From Lachnospiraceae bacterium (lineage in GTDB: Bacteria; Bacillota; Clostridia; Lachnospirales; Lachnospiraceae), in contig JAGAQZ010000019.1 of NCBI GenBank assembly GCA_017622505.1, forward strand, positions 1 through 53,286: 53,286 bases of DNA, given 5' to 3'. Below, piece after piece: positions 34,777-43,470 of this stretch. The notes below the pieces were generated by a model, which made no database searches, was not told the origin of the DNA, and worked only from the letters and a program-made list of their open reading frames with translations. The position numbers and the translations under genes were made by a program. Each line of letters starts with the position of its first letter. Within the stretch, counting starts at the first letter, position 1.

Positions 34777-35256
34777 TTGAATATTACATTGGTTACCGTC
34801 GGTAAAATCAAAGAGAAATTTTATCGGGATGCGGTAGATGAGTTTGTAAAGCGTTTGAGTCGCTATTGTAAAATTAGAATTATTGAAGTGGCTGATGAGA
34901 ATACACCGAACAATGCGCCGGAAGCCATTGAAGAGCAGATTAAAAACAAAGAAGGCGAACGTATTCTTAAAAATATCACGGATAATATGCATGTAATTGC
35001 GCTTGCGATAGAAGGTAAAGAACTTTCGTCGGTTAAATTTGCGCAGAAAATGGAGCGGTTTGGCATTGAAGGAACTTCGGATCTTTGTTTTGTCATTGGC
35101 GGTTCCTTGGGCTTGTCTAAAGAAGTATATAATCGCGCAGATGAATTACTTAGTTTTTCGCCTATGACATTTCCGCATCAGTTGATGCGAGTGATTCTTT
35201 TGGAGCAGGTGTATCGTTGTTTTCGAATTATCCATAATGAGCCGTATCATAAATAA
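34777..35256 (+). CDS. rlmH: 23S rRNA (pseudouridine1915-N3)-methyltransferase
   Basis: This SPOUT-family enzyme methylates pseudouridine 1915 in helix 69 of 23S rRNA. The 159-residue length is exactly family-like. The N-terminus NITLVTVGKIKEKF, the SAM-binding FVIGGSLGLSKEV knot and the C-terminal LLEQVYRCFRIIHNEPYHK are diagnostic. The start is the TTG at 34777: AGGAG lies seven bases upstream (34765-34769) and no ATG lies in frame nearby, so translation initiation uses a rare codon. Confidence 0.97.
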   Translation: MNITLVTVGKIKEKFYRDAVDEFVKRLSRYCKIRIIEVADENTPNNAPEAIEEQIKNKEGERILKNITDNMHVIALAIEGKELSSVKFAQKMERFGIEGTSDLCFVIGGSLGLSKEVYNRADELLSFSPMTFPHQLMRVILLEQVYRCFRIIHNEPYHK

Positions 35257-35320
35257 AGTTTTTTGTATGATTTAAAATGTAAAATCAATTTTATATTCAT
35301 CACAATTTGGGGGTGTTTTT

Positions 35321-36625
35321 ATGAGAATGTATGATATTATCATGAAAAAGCGTAATAATGGGGTGTTGAGTAAGGAAGAAATTGACTTTTTGGTGGAAGG
35401 GTATACCAAAGGAGAAATTCCCGATTATCAGATGTCGGCTCTTACCATGGCCATTTATTTTAATAAAATGAATGCGGAAGAAACATTGAATCTTACTATG
35501 GCTATGGCTAATAGCGGTGATATGCTTGATTTATCTGCAATTAAAGGCGTGAAAGTTGATAAGCATTCTACCGGCGGTGTAGGTGATAAAACGTCTCTTG
35601 CTCTGATTCCTATGGTGGCAGCGGTTGGTGTTCCGACTGCGAAAATGAGTGGCCGTGGACTTGGTCATACAGGCGGAACCATTGATAAATTGGAGTCTTT
35701 TTCGGGATTTCGTACGGATATTTCAACAGACCATTTTATTGACCAGGTTAATCGTATCGGTATTTCCATAATGGGACAGACTGCTGATTTGGCGCCTGCG
35801 GATAAAAAATTGTATGCCTTGCGTGATGTGACGGCAACGGTAGACAATATGTCATTAATTGCAAGTTCTATTATGAGTAAAAAACTTGCGGCAGGAGCAG
35901 ATGCCATTGTTTTGGATGTAAAGACCGGTAGCGGTGCTTTTATGAAGAAGGAAGAAGATTCCTTTGCCTTGGCTAAGGAAATGGTTACCATCGGTAACGG
36001 TGCAGGAAGAAAGACCATAGCAGTAATTTCGGATATGGATCAGCCACTTGGAAGAGCGGTTGGAAATGCTTTAGAAGTAAAAGAAGCCATTGATACCTTA
36101 AAAGGTGAAGGGCCGGAAGATTTCAGGGAATTGTGTCTGACTTTAGGTTCTTATATGGTGGTTGCCGCAGGGAAAGCAAGTGATAAAGATGAAGCCAGAG
36201 CAAAGCTTGAAGAAGTAATTGTAAATGGTCAGGCTTTAGAGAAATTAGCGGAATTTGTGGAAGCACAAGGCGGACGAAAAGAAGAGGTCTACGATACAGA
36301 ACTTCTTCCGAAAGCGCAGCATATTGAAGAAATTGTTTCGGAAGAAGATGGATATATTTCCGGTATTGTATGTGATGAAATCGGTATTTGTTCATTAATT
36401 CTTGGTGGTGGTCGCGAAACCAAAGAAAGCGAGATTGATTTATCGGTAGGTTTGGTTATTCACAAGAAGAAAGGTGATTACGTGAAGAAGGGCGAAAGTC
36501 TTGCAACAATCCATGCGAATGATTTGGATAAATTAGAGGTGGCAAAGAAGCGTTTCCTTGCGGCGTATTCTTTTACGGATAAAGAATTCAAACCGGAAGC
36601 ATTGATTCGCGGAGTTGTGGAGTAA
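35321..36625 (+). CDS. pdp: Pyrimidine-nucleoside phosphorylase
   Basis: It splits thymidine, uridine or deoxyuridine with phosphate into base and (deoxy)ribose-1-phosphate for salvage. The 434-residue sequence has the family start [14 protein letters not shown] and the phosphate-binding [12 protein letters not shown]. The [18 protein letters not shown] signature and the C-terminal barrel-sandwich domain are also present. Length and the KxxxSGRGL context fit the Firmicute Pdp group rather than strict thymidine phosphorylase. A GGGGGTG site precedes the ATG. It ends 14 bases before the channel-like gene. Confidence 0.95.
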   Translation: MRMYDIIMKKRNNGVLSKEEIDFLVEGYTKGEIPDYQMSALTMAIYFNKMNAEETLNLTMAMANSGDMLDLSAIKGVKVDKHSTGGVGDKTSLALIPMVAAVGVPTAKMSGRGLGHTGGTIDKLESFSGFRTDISTDHFIDQVNRIGISIMGQTADLAPADKKLYALRDVTATVDNMSLIASSIMSKKLAAGADAIVLDVKTGSGAFMKKEEDSFALAKEMVTIGNGAGRKTIAVISDMDQPLGRAVGNALEVKEAIDTLKGEGPEDFRELCLTLGSYMVVAAGKASDKDEARAKLEEVIVNGQALEKLAEFVEAQGGRKEEVYDTELLPKAQHIEEIVSEEDGYISGIVCDEIGICSLILGGGRETKESEIDLSVGLVIHKKKGDYVKKGESLATIHANDLDKLEVAKKRFLAAYSFTDKEFKPEALIRGVVE

Positions 36626-36639
36626 AGAGGGAAATTCAA

Positions 36640-38490
36640 ATGAAAAAAAGAAGTTTTATTCAAAAGTTAAAATATCGTTTTGATAATATTATGTCTAAAG
36701 GAACCATTGCTTTGATTGGTCTTTTATGTCTTGTGACTTTTGTTATTGTATGTATTGCAGGCGCTATTACGGTGTTAATTGGTATGGAGGGCGGAATTGC
36801 AAGTTCCATTTGGGTGAGTTTTATGCACGCCCTGGATCCGGGAACTATTACAACCGATACTTTAGACAATATACCCTATGTTATTTTGCAGACTGTTGTA
36901 ACCATTTGCGGTATTTTTATCAGCAGTGTTTTAATCGGTATTATTTCTTCAGGTTTGGAATCAAAACTATCAAGCTTGAGAAAAGGTACATCCATTGTAA
37001 TTGAAGACGGACATACGGTAATCCTTGGCTTTAACGATAATATTTATACGTTAATTAACGAGTTAATTGGTGCAAATGAAAACCAAAAAGACGGCTGTAT
37101 TGTGGTTTTAGGCGAAGAGGAAAAAGAGGTGATGGAAGATGCCATTGCGGGAAGATTTCCTGATACCAAAACCACAAGAATTATTTGCAGAAGCGGATCA
37201 CCCTGTGAACCGCATATTTTAGAACGTTGTTCCGTAGAAACCAGTAAATCCATTATTATTAATGAATACGATGATCCCCAGAGCATTAAAATTATCTTAG
37301 CTTTGACTTCGTATTTGAAGGATAAAGAACTGACTCACCCTAATCTTTATTTTACGGTTGCAATTAATGATGCGCAGAATGTGGAAGCGGCAAGAATTGC
37401 CGGCGAAGGCAGAGCGGAAGTTATTTTTGCCAACGATGCGATTTCCAGAATTATTGCACATACCTGTCGTCAACCCGGTTTGTCACAGGTCTTGGTTGAA
37501 TTATTTGACTACGATGGTGATGAATTGTACTTTGAAGATGTGCCTTCTTTGAGAGGACTTACTTTCAAGGATACTTTGAATTATTTCGATAAGGCAGTTG
37601 TTTTCGGTATTCGAAATGACAGTGGTACATACTTGAATCCGCCTATGGATACGGTTATTACGGCAGATGATAAGTTGATTTTATTAGAAGATGATGACGG
37701 TTCCTTCGTTGTTTCGGAGAAAACACCGGAATTTAAGGAAGAGCTAATTGTAAAAGAACTGCCTGAACAGCGCAAGGTAGAGACGGATGATTTGCTTGTT
37801 TTAGGAAGTAATCCTATGTTGCCGTCAATTTTAAAAGAATATGATTGTTATGTAGATGATGGAACCAGAGTTGTAATTGTTACTGATGATGATTTGGATT
37901 TGTCAGCGGAGGAGTATAGACACATTAACCCTGAAATTCGTAAAGAAGGATTCGTAAATCGTGCACGAATGGAAGAAATTCTTACGGAAGATTTGGATAA
38001 TGTGCTTATTCTCAGTAACATTCATCTTGAGGCTGAAGAAGCGGATGCACGAACGTTATTAAGTTTGATTTATTTATGGGACATTATCAAGAAGACGAAA
38101 CATCGTGTGTCAATTACAAGTGAAATGCGTAAAACCGTCAATCAGCGTCTGGCCACCGGTTCGCGCGGTGATGATTTCGTAATCGGTTCTAATATTGTGA
38201 ATCTTCTTATGACGCAGATTGCGGAAAATCGCGAATTGACGGCTTTATTTGAAGATATTTTGGATGAAGACGGTTCCGAATTGTATATGAAACCCATCGA
38301 GAATTATGTCTTACTCGATACACCGGTTGATTTCTATACCGTGACCGAAAGTGCTTCAAGACAGGGACATATTGCTGTGGGTTACAAGAAGATTATTGAT
38401 GATGAAATGTTGATTGTAACCAATCCTGCAAAGAGTGAAGAAATCACTTTTGTGGAAGGCGATTTATTGATTGTAGTAGCAGAAGATTAG
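36640..38490 (+). CDS. CASTOR/POLLUX-like ion channel with RCK domains
   Basis: The 616-residue protein has two transmembrane helices (about 21-47 and 80-103) around a pore segment (53-72, ALDPGTITTD) that lacks the classic potassium filter TVGYG. A long cytosolic part follows with tandem RCK/TrkA-N-like Rossmann units (first at about 123, VILGFNDNIYTLINEL). This matches bacterial relatives of the plant CASTOR and POLLUX (DMI1) channels, which are calcium- or potassium-conducting. GAGGG lies just before the ATG, 14 bases after pdp. A strong terminator follows. The ion and ligand cannot be read from sequence. Confidence 0.8.
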   Translation: MKKRSFIQKLKYRFDNIMSKGTIALIGLLCLVTFVIVCIAGAITVLIGMEGGIASSIWVSFMHALDPGTITTDTLDNIPYVILQTVVTICGIFISSVLIGIISSGLESKLSSLRKGTSIVIEDGHTVILGFNDNIYTLINELIGANENQKDGCIVVLGEEEKEVMEDAIAGRFPDTKTTRIICRSGSPCEPHILERCSVETSKSIIINEYDDPQSIKIILALTSYLKDKELTHPNLYFTVAINDAQNVEAARIAGEGRAEVIFANDAISRIIAHTCRQPGLSQVLVELFDYDGDELYFEDVPSLRGLTFKDTLNYFDKAVVFGIRNDSGTYLNPPMDTVITADDKLILLEDDDGSFVVSEKTPEFKEELIVKELPEQRKVETDDLLVLGSNPMLPSILKEYDCYVDDGTRVVIVTDDDLDLSAEEYRHINPEIRKEGFVNRARMEEILTEDLDNVLILSNIHLEAEEADARTLLSLIYLWDIIKKTKHRVSITSEMRKTVNQRLATGSRGDDFVIGSNIVNLLMTQIAENRELTALFEDILDEDGSELYMKPIENYVLLDTPVDFYTVTESASRQGHIAVGYKKIIDDEMLIVTNPAKSEEITFVEGDLLIVVAED

Positions 38491-38500
38491 AAACGATTTA

Positions 38501-38547
38501 AAAACCCCTTTTATTTGATAAAACACAGATAAAAGGGGTTTTCTAAT
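38501..38547 (+). terminator. Strong terminator after the channel gene
   Basis: A 14-bp perfect stem pairs AAAACCCCTTTTAT (38501-38514) with its complement at 38529-38542. The right arm ends in TTTT. The symmetry would also work on the other strand. Confidence 0.9.
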
Positions 38548-38570
38548 TATAAAGAGTTGTAAAATATGCT

Positions 38571-38598
38571 CATATTAATATCATATTTGGCATAAAAT
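38571..38598 (+). promoter_or_regulatory. Candidate sigma-E-type sporulation promoter for yqfC
   Basis: CATATT (38571-38576), a 14-base spacer and CATAAAAT (38591-38598) resemble the mother-cell sigma-E pattern (about ATATT – N14 – CATACAAT). The downstream genes are sporulation genes of the sigma-E regulon in Bacillus. The minus-10 box ends only five bases before the ATG at 38604, so the transcript would be nearly leaderless. Confidence 0.4.
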
Positions 38599-38603
38599 CA
38601 AGT

Positions 38604-38894
38604 ATGAAAAATGATAAAAGAGCAAAAATTCAGGAACAAAAAGAACAATTGGCCGACCTTTTCTCGCTTCCACACGATATAGTTTGCGGAGCAAGCAATG
38701 TATCGATTATCGGTTCTATGCGTGTGGTAATTGAGAATTATAAAGGCATTTTGGAATACGACAAGGATGTCATTCTTTTACAGGGAAAGCAGTCTAAAAT
38801 CAAAGTGTGCGGAAACTGCCTTAAAGTACGTAGCTATAACGAAGAGGAAATTATTATAGACGGTCAAATTGACGGTGTTTTATTCATAAAGTAA
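38604..38894 (+). CDS. yqfC: Sporulation protein YqfC
   Basis: The 96-residue protein belongs to the YabP/YqfC family: SLPHDIVCGASNVSIIGSMRVVIENYKGILEYD and a short C-terminal strand set. It is followed at once by yqfD, as in spore formers. YqfC and YqfD are made in the mother cell under sigma-E and are needed for spore development; the molecular role is not settled. The ATG at 38604 has no Shine-Dalgarno site. An in-frame TTG at 38649, behind AGGAA (38632-38636), is an alternative but would cut the N-terminus by 15 residues. Confidence 0.88.
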   Translation: MKNDKRAKIQEQKEQLADLFSLPHDIVCGASNVSIIGSMRVVIENYKGILEYDKDVILLQGKQSKIKVCGNCLKVRSYNEEEIIIDGQIDGVLFIK

Positions 38895-38915
38895 GTAGTG
38901 AGCGGAGGTGTAAAG

Positions 38916-40166
38916 TTGCGTTCTTTTCAGTCAATGATACAAGGATTTGTACGCATTCGTGTAAAAGGATACGGTGCCACGCGATTTGTAAATATCTGCA
39001 AAAAAAGAGGTTTTCATATTCATGATTTGGTGCAAGGGGATGAAGAATATGAATTAAATATTTCGGTCCCGGATTTTAAGCAAATCCGTGATGTTGTTCA
39101 TAAAACCAATGTAAAGGTAGCCATTGTTGAAAAACATGGACTGCCTTTTTTCTTTTTACGTATGTCTGCCCGTAAATGCTTTGTATTGGGAGCATTGATT
39201 TGTTTTGGGTGGCTTCTTTTTATGAGCCGGTTTATATGGGCCATTGAAATCGAGGGGAATGTAAGTATTTCAGATGAAATGATATTAGATTATCTTGAAA
39301 CACAGGATATTAAAATGGGTACAACAAAAAGTGAAATTGACACGGATGCACTGGAAAAGAGCTTTCGAAAGGACTTTGGCGATATTACCTGGGTATCAAT
39401 TGGACAGGAAGGGACTACCTTATCCATTGATGTTAAGGAACGTGATGTGGCTGTGTATGAAGAAGAAGGTTACTCTGCAAGCAGTTTATACGCACCAAGG
39501 GACGGCACCGTGGTATCGGTTGTGGTCCGAAGCGGTCAGGCCAAAGTAAAGCCGGGAGATGTGGTAACGAAAGGGCAACTTATTATAGACGGAGTGCTTC
39601 CGGTTGTCAAAACTGACGGCACCATTCTTGACTATAGACTTGTGAATGCAGATGCAGATGTGTTAATTGCTTATAGCGAAAACTATCAGGATGAACTTTC
39701 CTTTTATCGGGAGGAAAAACAGTATTCCGGCGAGACTTTTCAGGAATACAGTCTGCGATTGGGAAATAAAATGTATGCCTTTCACTGGTTTCACCCGCAA
39801 TATGAAAAAGAAGAAATTTCAGAGTCGTTTTATCAGTTGAAATTGTGGGAACACTTTTATTTGCCGGTTTGGTTTTATCAAAAAACACATAAAGAATATG
39901 ATTTTGTCCGCGTAAAAAAGGATAAAAGTGCCTTAGAAGCCCAATTATATGAAAATTTATCCCTTTTTCTTAAAAGTTTAGAAGAAAAGGGGGTACAAAA
40001 TATGCAAAAAGATGTTAAAATAGGTACTAGTGGTAGTATGCTTACCTTAAGCGGTGAATTATATTTTGTGGATTCTAACCTGCTTCGGGAAGAAATTAAC
40101 CCTGCCACGAGAACGGAGCTTTTAGATGGCCAATACAATTCAGTTAACAATGGAGATGAGCACTGA
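38916..40166 (+). CDS. yqfD: Sporulation protein YqfD
   Basis: The 416-residue protein is the YqfD-family sporulation factor. It has an N-terminal cytosolic region, one transmembrane helix (about residues 88-106, in LGALICFGWLLFMSRFIW), and a large outer part that starts with a POTRA-like segment (EIEGNVSISDEMILDYLETQ is in its first half). The start is the TTG at 38916, five bases after GGAGGTG (38904-38910). A GTG at 38898 would place the ribosome site inside the gene. Its 3' end overlaps phoH by 41 bases. Confidence 0.87.
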   Translation: MRSFQSMIQGFVRIRVKGYGATRFVNICKKRGFHIHDLVQGDEEYELNISVPDFKQIRDVVHKTNVKVAIVEKHGLPFFFLRMSARKCFVLGALICFGWLLFMSRFIWAIEIEGNVSISDEMILDYLETQDIKMGTTKSEIDTDALEKSFRKDFGDITWVSIGQEGTTLSIDVKERDVAVYEEEGYSASSLYAPRDGTVVSVVVRSGQAKVKPGDVVTKGQLIIDGVLPVVKTDGTILDYRLVNADADVLIAYSENYQDELSFYREEKQYSGETFQEYSLRLGNKMYAFHWFHPQYEKEEISESFYQLKLWEHFYLPVWFYQKTHKEYDFVRVKKDKSALEAQLYENLSLFLKSLEEKGVQNMQKDVKIGTSGSMLTLSGELYFVDSNLLREEINPATRTELLDGQYNSVNNGDEH

Positions 40167-41154
40167 ACATATGCAGAATATTTTCGGTGAAAGAGACTCT
40201 TATATTCGTAAAATAGAAAATGATTTAGATGTCACCATCATCAATCGTGACGGCGTGGTAAAGATTACAGGTGATGAGTATAATGCCAAGAAGGCCGTGC
40301 GACTTTTATCTGAACTGACAGAACTGTCAAAGCGGGGAAATACCATTAAAGAACAGAATGTGGATTATGGCATCGCAATGTCCAAAGAAGATAAGTCGGA
40401 TGTTTTGCTTTCGGTTGATTCTGATTGCATTTGTCATACGATGAACGGAAAGGCTGTAAAACCCATGACCTTGGGCCAGAAAGAGTATGTGGATGCAATC
40501 CGTAAGAATATGATTGTGTTCGGTCTCGGTCCTGCCGGTACGGGTAAAACCTATCTTGCTATGGCGATGGCGATTACGGCTTTTAAGAATGAAGAAGTAA
40601 GCCGTATTATTCTTACAAGACCCGCCATTGAAGCCGGAGAGAAGCTTGGGTTCCTGCCCGGCGATTTGCAGAGTAAAATTGACCCTTACTTAAGACCCCT
40701 TTATGATGCGTTATATCAGATTATGGGAGCGGAGTCTTTCCAGAAGAATATGGAGAAGGGATTAATAGAAGTGGCGCCCCTTGCTTATATGCGCGGACGT
40801 ACTTTGGATAATGCTTATATTATTCTGGATGAAGCGCAGAATACAACCCCTGCCCAAATGAAGATGTTTTTGACCAGAATCGGTTTCGGTTCCAAGGTGA
40901 TTATTACGGGTGATATTTCGCAGAAAGACTTGCCTGTCGGAGCGCAGTCAGGCTTGGATGTGGCATTGCGTGTGTTAAAAGATATTCCCGATATTCAGTT
41001 CTGTCATTTGACCGGCAAGGACGTTGTTCGTCACCCGCTTGTGCAGAAGATTGTATGCGCTTACGACAATTATGAAAAGAAAGAGAAGGCGAGAGAAGAA
41101 CGCAAGGCTGCCAGAATGAAAGAAAACAGCCGTAACAGACGTGATTCGAAATAA
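40126..41154 (+). CDS. phoH: PhoH-family ATPase (PhoL/YbeZ type)
   Basis: The 342-residue protein has a KH-like N-terminal region (about 1-70), then a P-loop ATPase with Walker A GPAGTGKTYLAM and Walker B IILDEAQNTTP. The C-terminal tail is Lys/Arg-rich. PhoH/YbeZ is an RNA-associated ATPase that works with the RNase YbeY, the next gene. The ATG at 40126 lies inside yqfD and follows GGAG in GAACGGAGC, so the two genes overlap by 41 bases and are probably coupled in translation. Confidence 0.94.
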   Translation: MANTIQLTMEMSTEHMQNIFGERDSYIRKIENDLDVTIINRDGVVKITGDEYNAKKAVRLLSELTELSKRGNTIKEQNVDYGIAMSKEDKSDVLLSVDSDCICHTMNGKAVKPMTLGQKEYVDAIRKNMIVFGLGPAGTGKTYLAMAMAITAFKNEEVSRIILTRPAIEAGEKLGFLPGDLQSKIDPYLRPLYDALYQIMGAESFQKNMEKGLIEVAPLAYMRGRTLDNAYIILDEAQNTTPAQMKMFLTRIGFGSKVIITGDISQKDLPVGAQSGLDVALRVLKDIPDIQFCHLTGKDVVRHPLVQKIVCAYDNYEKKEKAREERKAARMKENSRNRRDSK

Positions 41155-41162
41155 TAGAAGTA

Positions 41163-41214
41163 AGAATAAATTAAAAGAATAAATTAAAAGAATAAATTAA
41201 AAGAATAAATTAAA
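41163..41214 (+). repeat. Four perfect 13-base tandem repeats before ybeY
   Basis: AGAATAAATTAAA occurs four times without a mismatch (41163-41175, 41176-41188, 41189-41201, 41202-41214). The array runs into the AGAAGG ribosome site of ybeY. The unit is not a multiple of three and is untranslated, so copy number is free to vary. It would alter the phoH–ybeY spacing and the 5' context of ybeY. Confidence 0.95.
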
Positions 41215-41227
41215 AGAAGGTACAACT

Positions 41228-41734
41228 ATGGTACAAATTAATTTCTGGGACGAAATTACAGAAGAAATCAATGAAGAAGAGCTGGCATTGGCGAAGAAGG
41301 TAATAGAGCATATTTTACAAAAAGAAGGCTGTCCTTTTGATTGTGAAGTAAACCTTACTATGACGGATAATGACGGCATTCAGGCGGTAAATAAAGTGTT
41401 TCGTGATATGGACAAGCCGACGGATGTTTTATCTTTTCCGAATTGTGACTTTGATATGCCGGGCGAGTTTTCACAGTTTCGTGATGAAGATGTCTATTTT
41501 GACTGTTTTAATCCGGAGAATGACTATTTTGTCCTGGGGGATATTATGATTTCAAGGGATAAAATGCTTGCACAGGCCGAGGAATATGGTCATGGCGTAA
41601 CACGTGAATATGCTTTTCTAATTGCCCATAGTGTGTTACACTTAATTGGATATGACCATATGGAGGAAGAGGAAGCCAAACATATGGAAGCAAAGCAGAA
41701 TGAATACTTAAATGATTTAGGAATTACCAGATAA
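41228..41734 (+). CDS. ybeY: Endoribonuclease YbeY
   Basis: This zinc-dependent RNase takes part in 16S rRNA 3'-end maturation and ribosome quality control. The 168-residue protein has the NxxFRDMDKPTDVLSFP signature and the metal site H-x3-H-x5-H in HSVLHLIGYDH. A short acidic extension is present in the middle (FRDEDVYFDCFNPEND). The AGAAGG site is six bases upstream. Its partner ATPase gene phoH precedes it, separated by a tandem repeat array. dgkA and era, which often follow ybeY, are absent here. Confidence 0.96.
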   Translation: MVQINFWDEITEEINEEELALAKKVIEHILQKEGCPFDCEVNLTMTDNDGIQAVNKVFRDMDKPTDVLSFPNCDFDMPGEFSQFRDEDVYFDCFNPENDYFVLGDIMISRDKMLAQAEEYGHGVTREYAFLIAHSVLHLIGYDHMEEEEAKHMEAKQNEYLNDLGITR

Positions 41735-41756
41735 TAAACGAACGGGGATTTAATCA

Positions 41757-43409
41757 ATGAGTGAACGTGCAAAGAAAATAAGAAACGGACTTGTGGTACA
41801 AGGTGGGATTCTTGCGGCGGCGGGCCTGATTGCCAGAGCAATCGGTATTGTCAGAAGAATTCCCTTAACAAACATTATTGGTGATGTCGGTAACGGTTAT
41901 TACGCGGCAGCTTATGAATTGTATGCAATTATTCTTCTTTTATCGTCCTACAGCCTTCCTTTGGCGGTGTCTAAAATGGTCGCAGCCAGAGTCAGCAGAG
42001 GACAGTACAAAAACGCAAAGAAGATTTTTAAGGCATCTTTATTGTTTGCCACGGTGTCGGGCGGTCTTGCCTGCTTAATTGTATTATTCTTTGCAGATTT
42101 CCTTGCCGGTTCCCTGATGGGTGAACCTATGAGTGCTACGGCCTTGCGTGTCTTGGCACCCACACTTTTGATTGTAGCAATTATGGGTGTGTTCCGTGGC
42201 TATTTCCAAGGCTTGGGAACAATGACACCGACCGCAATTTCGCAGATTGTGGAACAGATTTTCCTTGTTGTGTTCTCTTTGGTATTTGCGAATATTGCCT
42301 TTGGACGCGGTGAATTATACGGCAATTTGATGATGAATGACCGTTATGCACCTGCACAGGGGGCGGCCGGTGCAACCCTTGGTTGTGGTATTGGTGCCAT
42401 AGCCGGCTTGTTATTTCTGGTTATTGTATATTATATATCCCGCGGAAATATGGTTCGTGCAGAACGTAAAGATGTAACCAAAGCGAATGAAGACTATGCA
42501 TCCATTTTCAGAGTTTTAATTCTCACCATTGTACCCGTGCTTTTAAGTTCGGTTATGTACAATTTATGCGGTGTTTTGGATCAGATTTTTTATAATCATC
42601 ATATGCTTTCCCTTGGACAGGAAGAGTTAAAAACATTTAACTGGGGCGTTTACAGCGGTAAATACAAGGTTTTGATTAATTTACCGATTGCTTTGGCAAG
42701 TGCAATGTGTTCCGCAATTGTACCTTCACTGGCAGGCAGTTTTGCGAACAATGATGTTGCAAGTGCAAGAAGTAAGGTAGCTTCCGCAATCCGCGCCACC
42801 ATGATGGTAACCATTCCTTCGGCAGTGGGACTTGCTGTGCTTGGCAAGCCTATTGTAGATATGTTATTCAGCGGTGAAGTGGATTTGGCAGGACAGATGC
42901 TTCTTATGGGTACTTTGTCCGTGGTATTCTATGCTTTATCAACCCTTGGAAACGGTATTTTACAGGGCATCGGTAAAATGTATGTGCCCATTGTGAATTC
43001 GGCAATCGCCCTTGTTGTGCATCTTCTCAGCTTGTGGGTGATGTTAAGCTTTATGAAACTTGACATTATGGCGGTAGTATTCTCAAATATTATTTTCTCG
43101 CTTGTAATGTTTATTTTAAACCACTTGGCGATTCGTAAGTTTATCGGATATCGTCAGGAACTGGTTAAAACTTTTATCATTCCTTTGATTGTGTCTGTTG
43201 TTATGGGTGCGGTTTCCTTTGGAATTTATCATTTGTTCCATTTATTCCTGCCCACAACGGCAAGTTGCATTATTGCGCTTATTGTAGCAGTATTGATTTA
43301 TTTTGTGGGAATGATTATGCTAAAAGGCTTCCGCGAAAACGAGCTTGCGCGAATTCCTTTGGTAGGCAAGCCTTTAATTTCCATGCTGAAGAGATTTGGT
43401 GCAATGTAA
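41757..43409 (+). CDS. SpoVB/MurJ-type lipid flippase (MOP superfamily)
   Basis: The 550-residue protein has about fourteen transmembrane helices and belongs to the polysaccharide-biosynthesis branch of the MOP exporter superfamily. The N-terminus (GGILAAAGLIARAIGIVRRIPLTNIIGDVGNG) and the GYFQGLGTMTPTAISQIVEQ segment are typical of SpoVB/YtgP/YabM proteins. These flip lipid-linked cell-wall precursors, and some are needed for the spore cortex. It sits in a run of sporulation genes, which makes a SpoVB-like role likely. The MurJ function in vegetative cells is the alternative. Confidence 0.88.
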   Translation: MSERAKKIRNGLVVQGGILAAAGLIARAIGIVRRIPLTNIIGDVGNGYYAAAYELYAIILLLSSYSLPLAVSKMVAARVSRGQYKNAKKIFKASLLFATVSGGLACLIVLFFADFLAGSLMGEPMSATALRVLAPTLLIVAIMGVFRGYFQGLGTMTPTAISQIVEQIFLVVFSLVFANIAFGRGELYGNLMMNDRYAPAQGAAGATLGCGIGAIAGLLFLVIVYYISRGNMVRAERKDVTKANEDYASIFRVLILTIVPVLLSSVMYNLCGVLDQIFYNHHMLSLGQEELKTFNWGVYSGKYKVLINLPIALASAMCSAIVPSLAGSFANNDVASARSKVASAIRATMMVTIPSAVGLAVLGKPIVDMLFSGEVDLAGQMLLMGTLSVVFYALSTLGNGILQGIGKMYVPIVNSAIALVVHLLSLWVMLSFMKLDIMAVVFSNIIFSLVMFILNHLAIRKFIGYRQELVKTFIIPLIVSVVMGAVSFGIYHLFHLFLPTTASCIIALIVAVLIYFVGMIMLKGFRENELARIPLVGKPLISMLKRFGAM

Positions 43410-43470
43410 TTGAATAATTTTTCCAAAAGAGGCGGATACTATAATCGTAAAAATATGTAAGGAGACACAT

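Noticed and set aside
41163-41214. Tandem repeats as a CRISPR array
   Set aside because: The units are contiguous 13-mers without spacers, and no cas genes are near.
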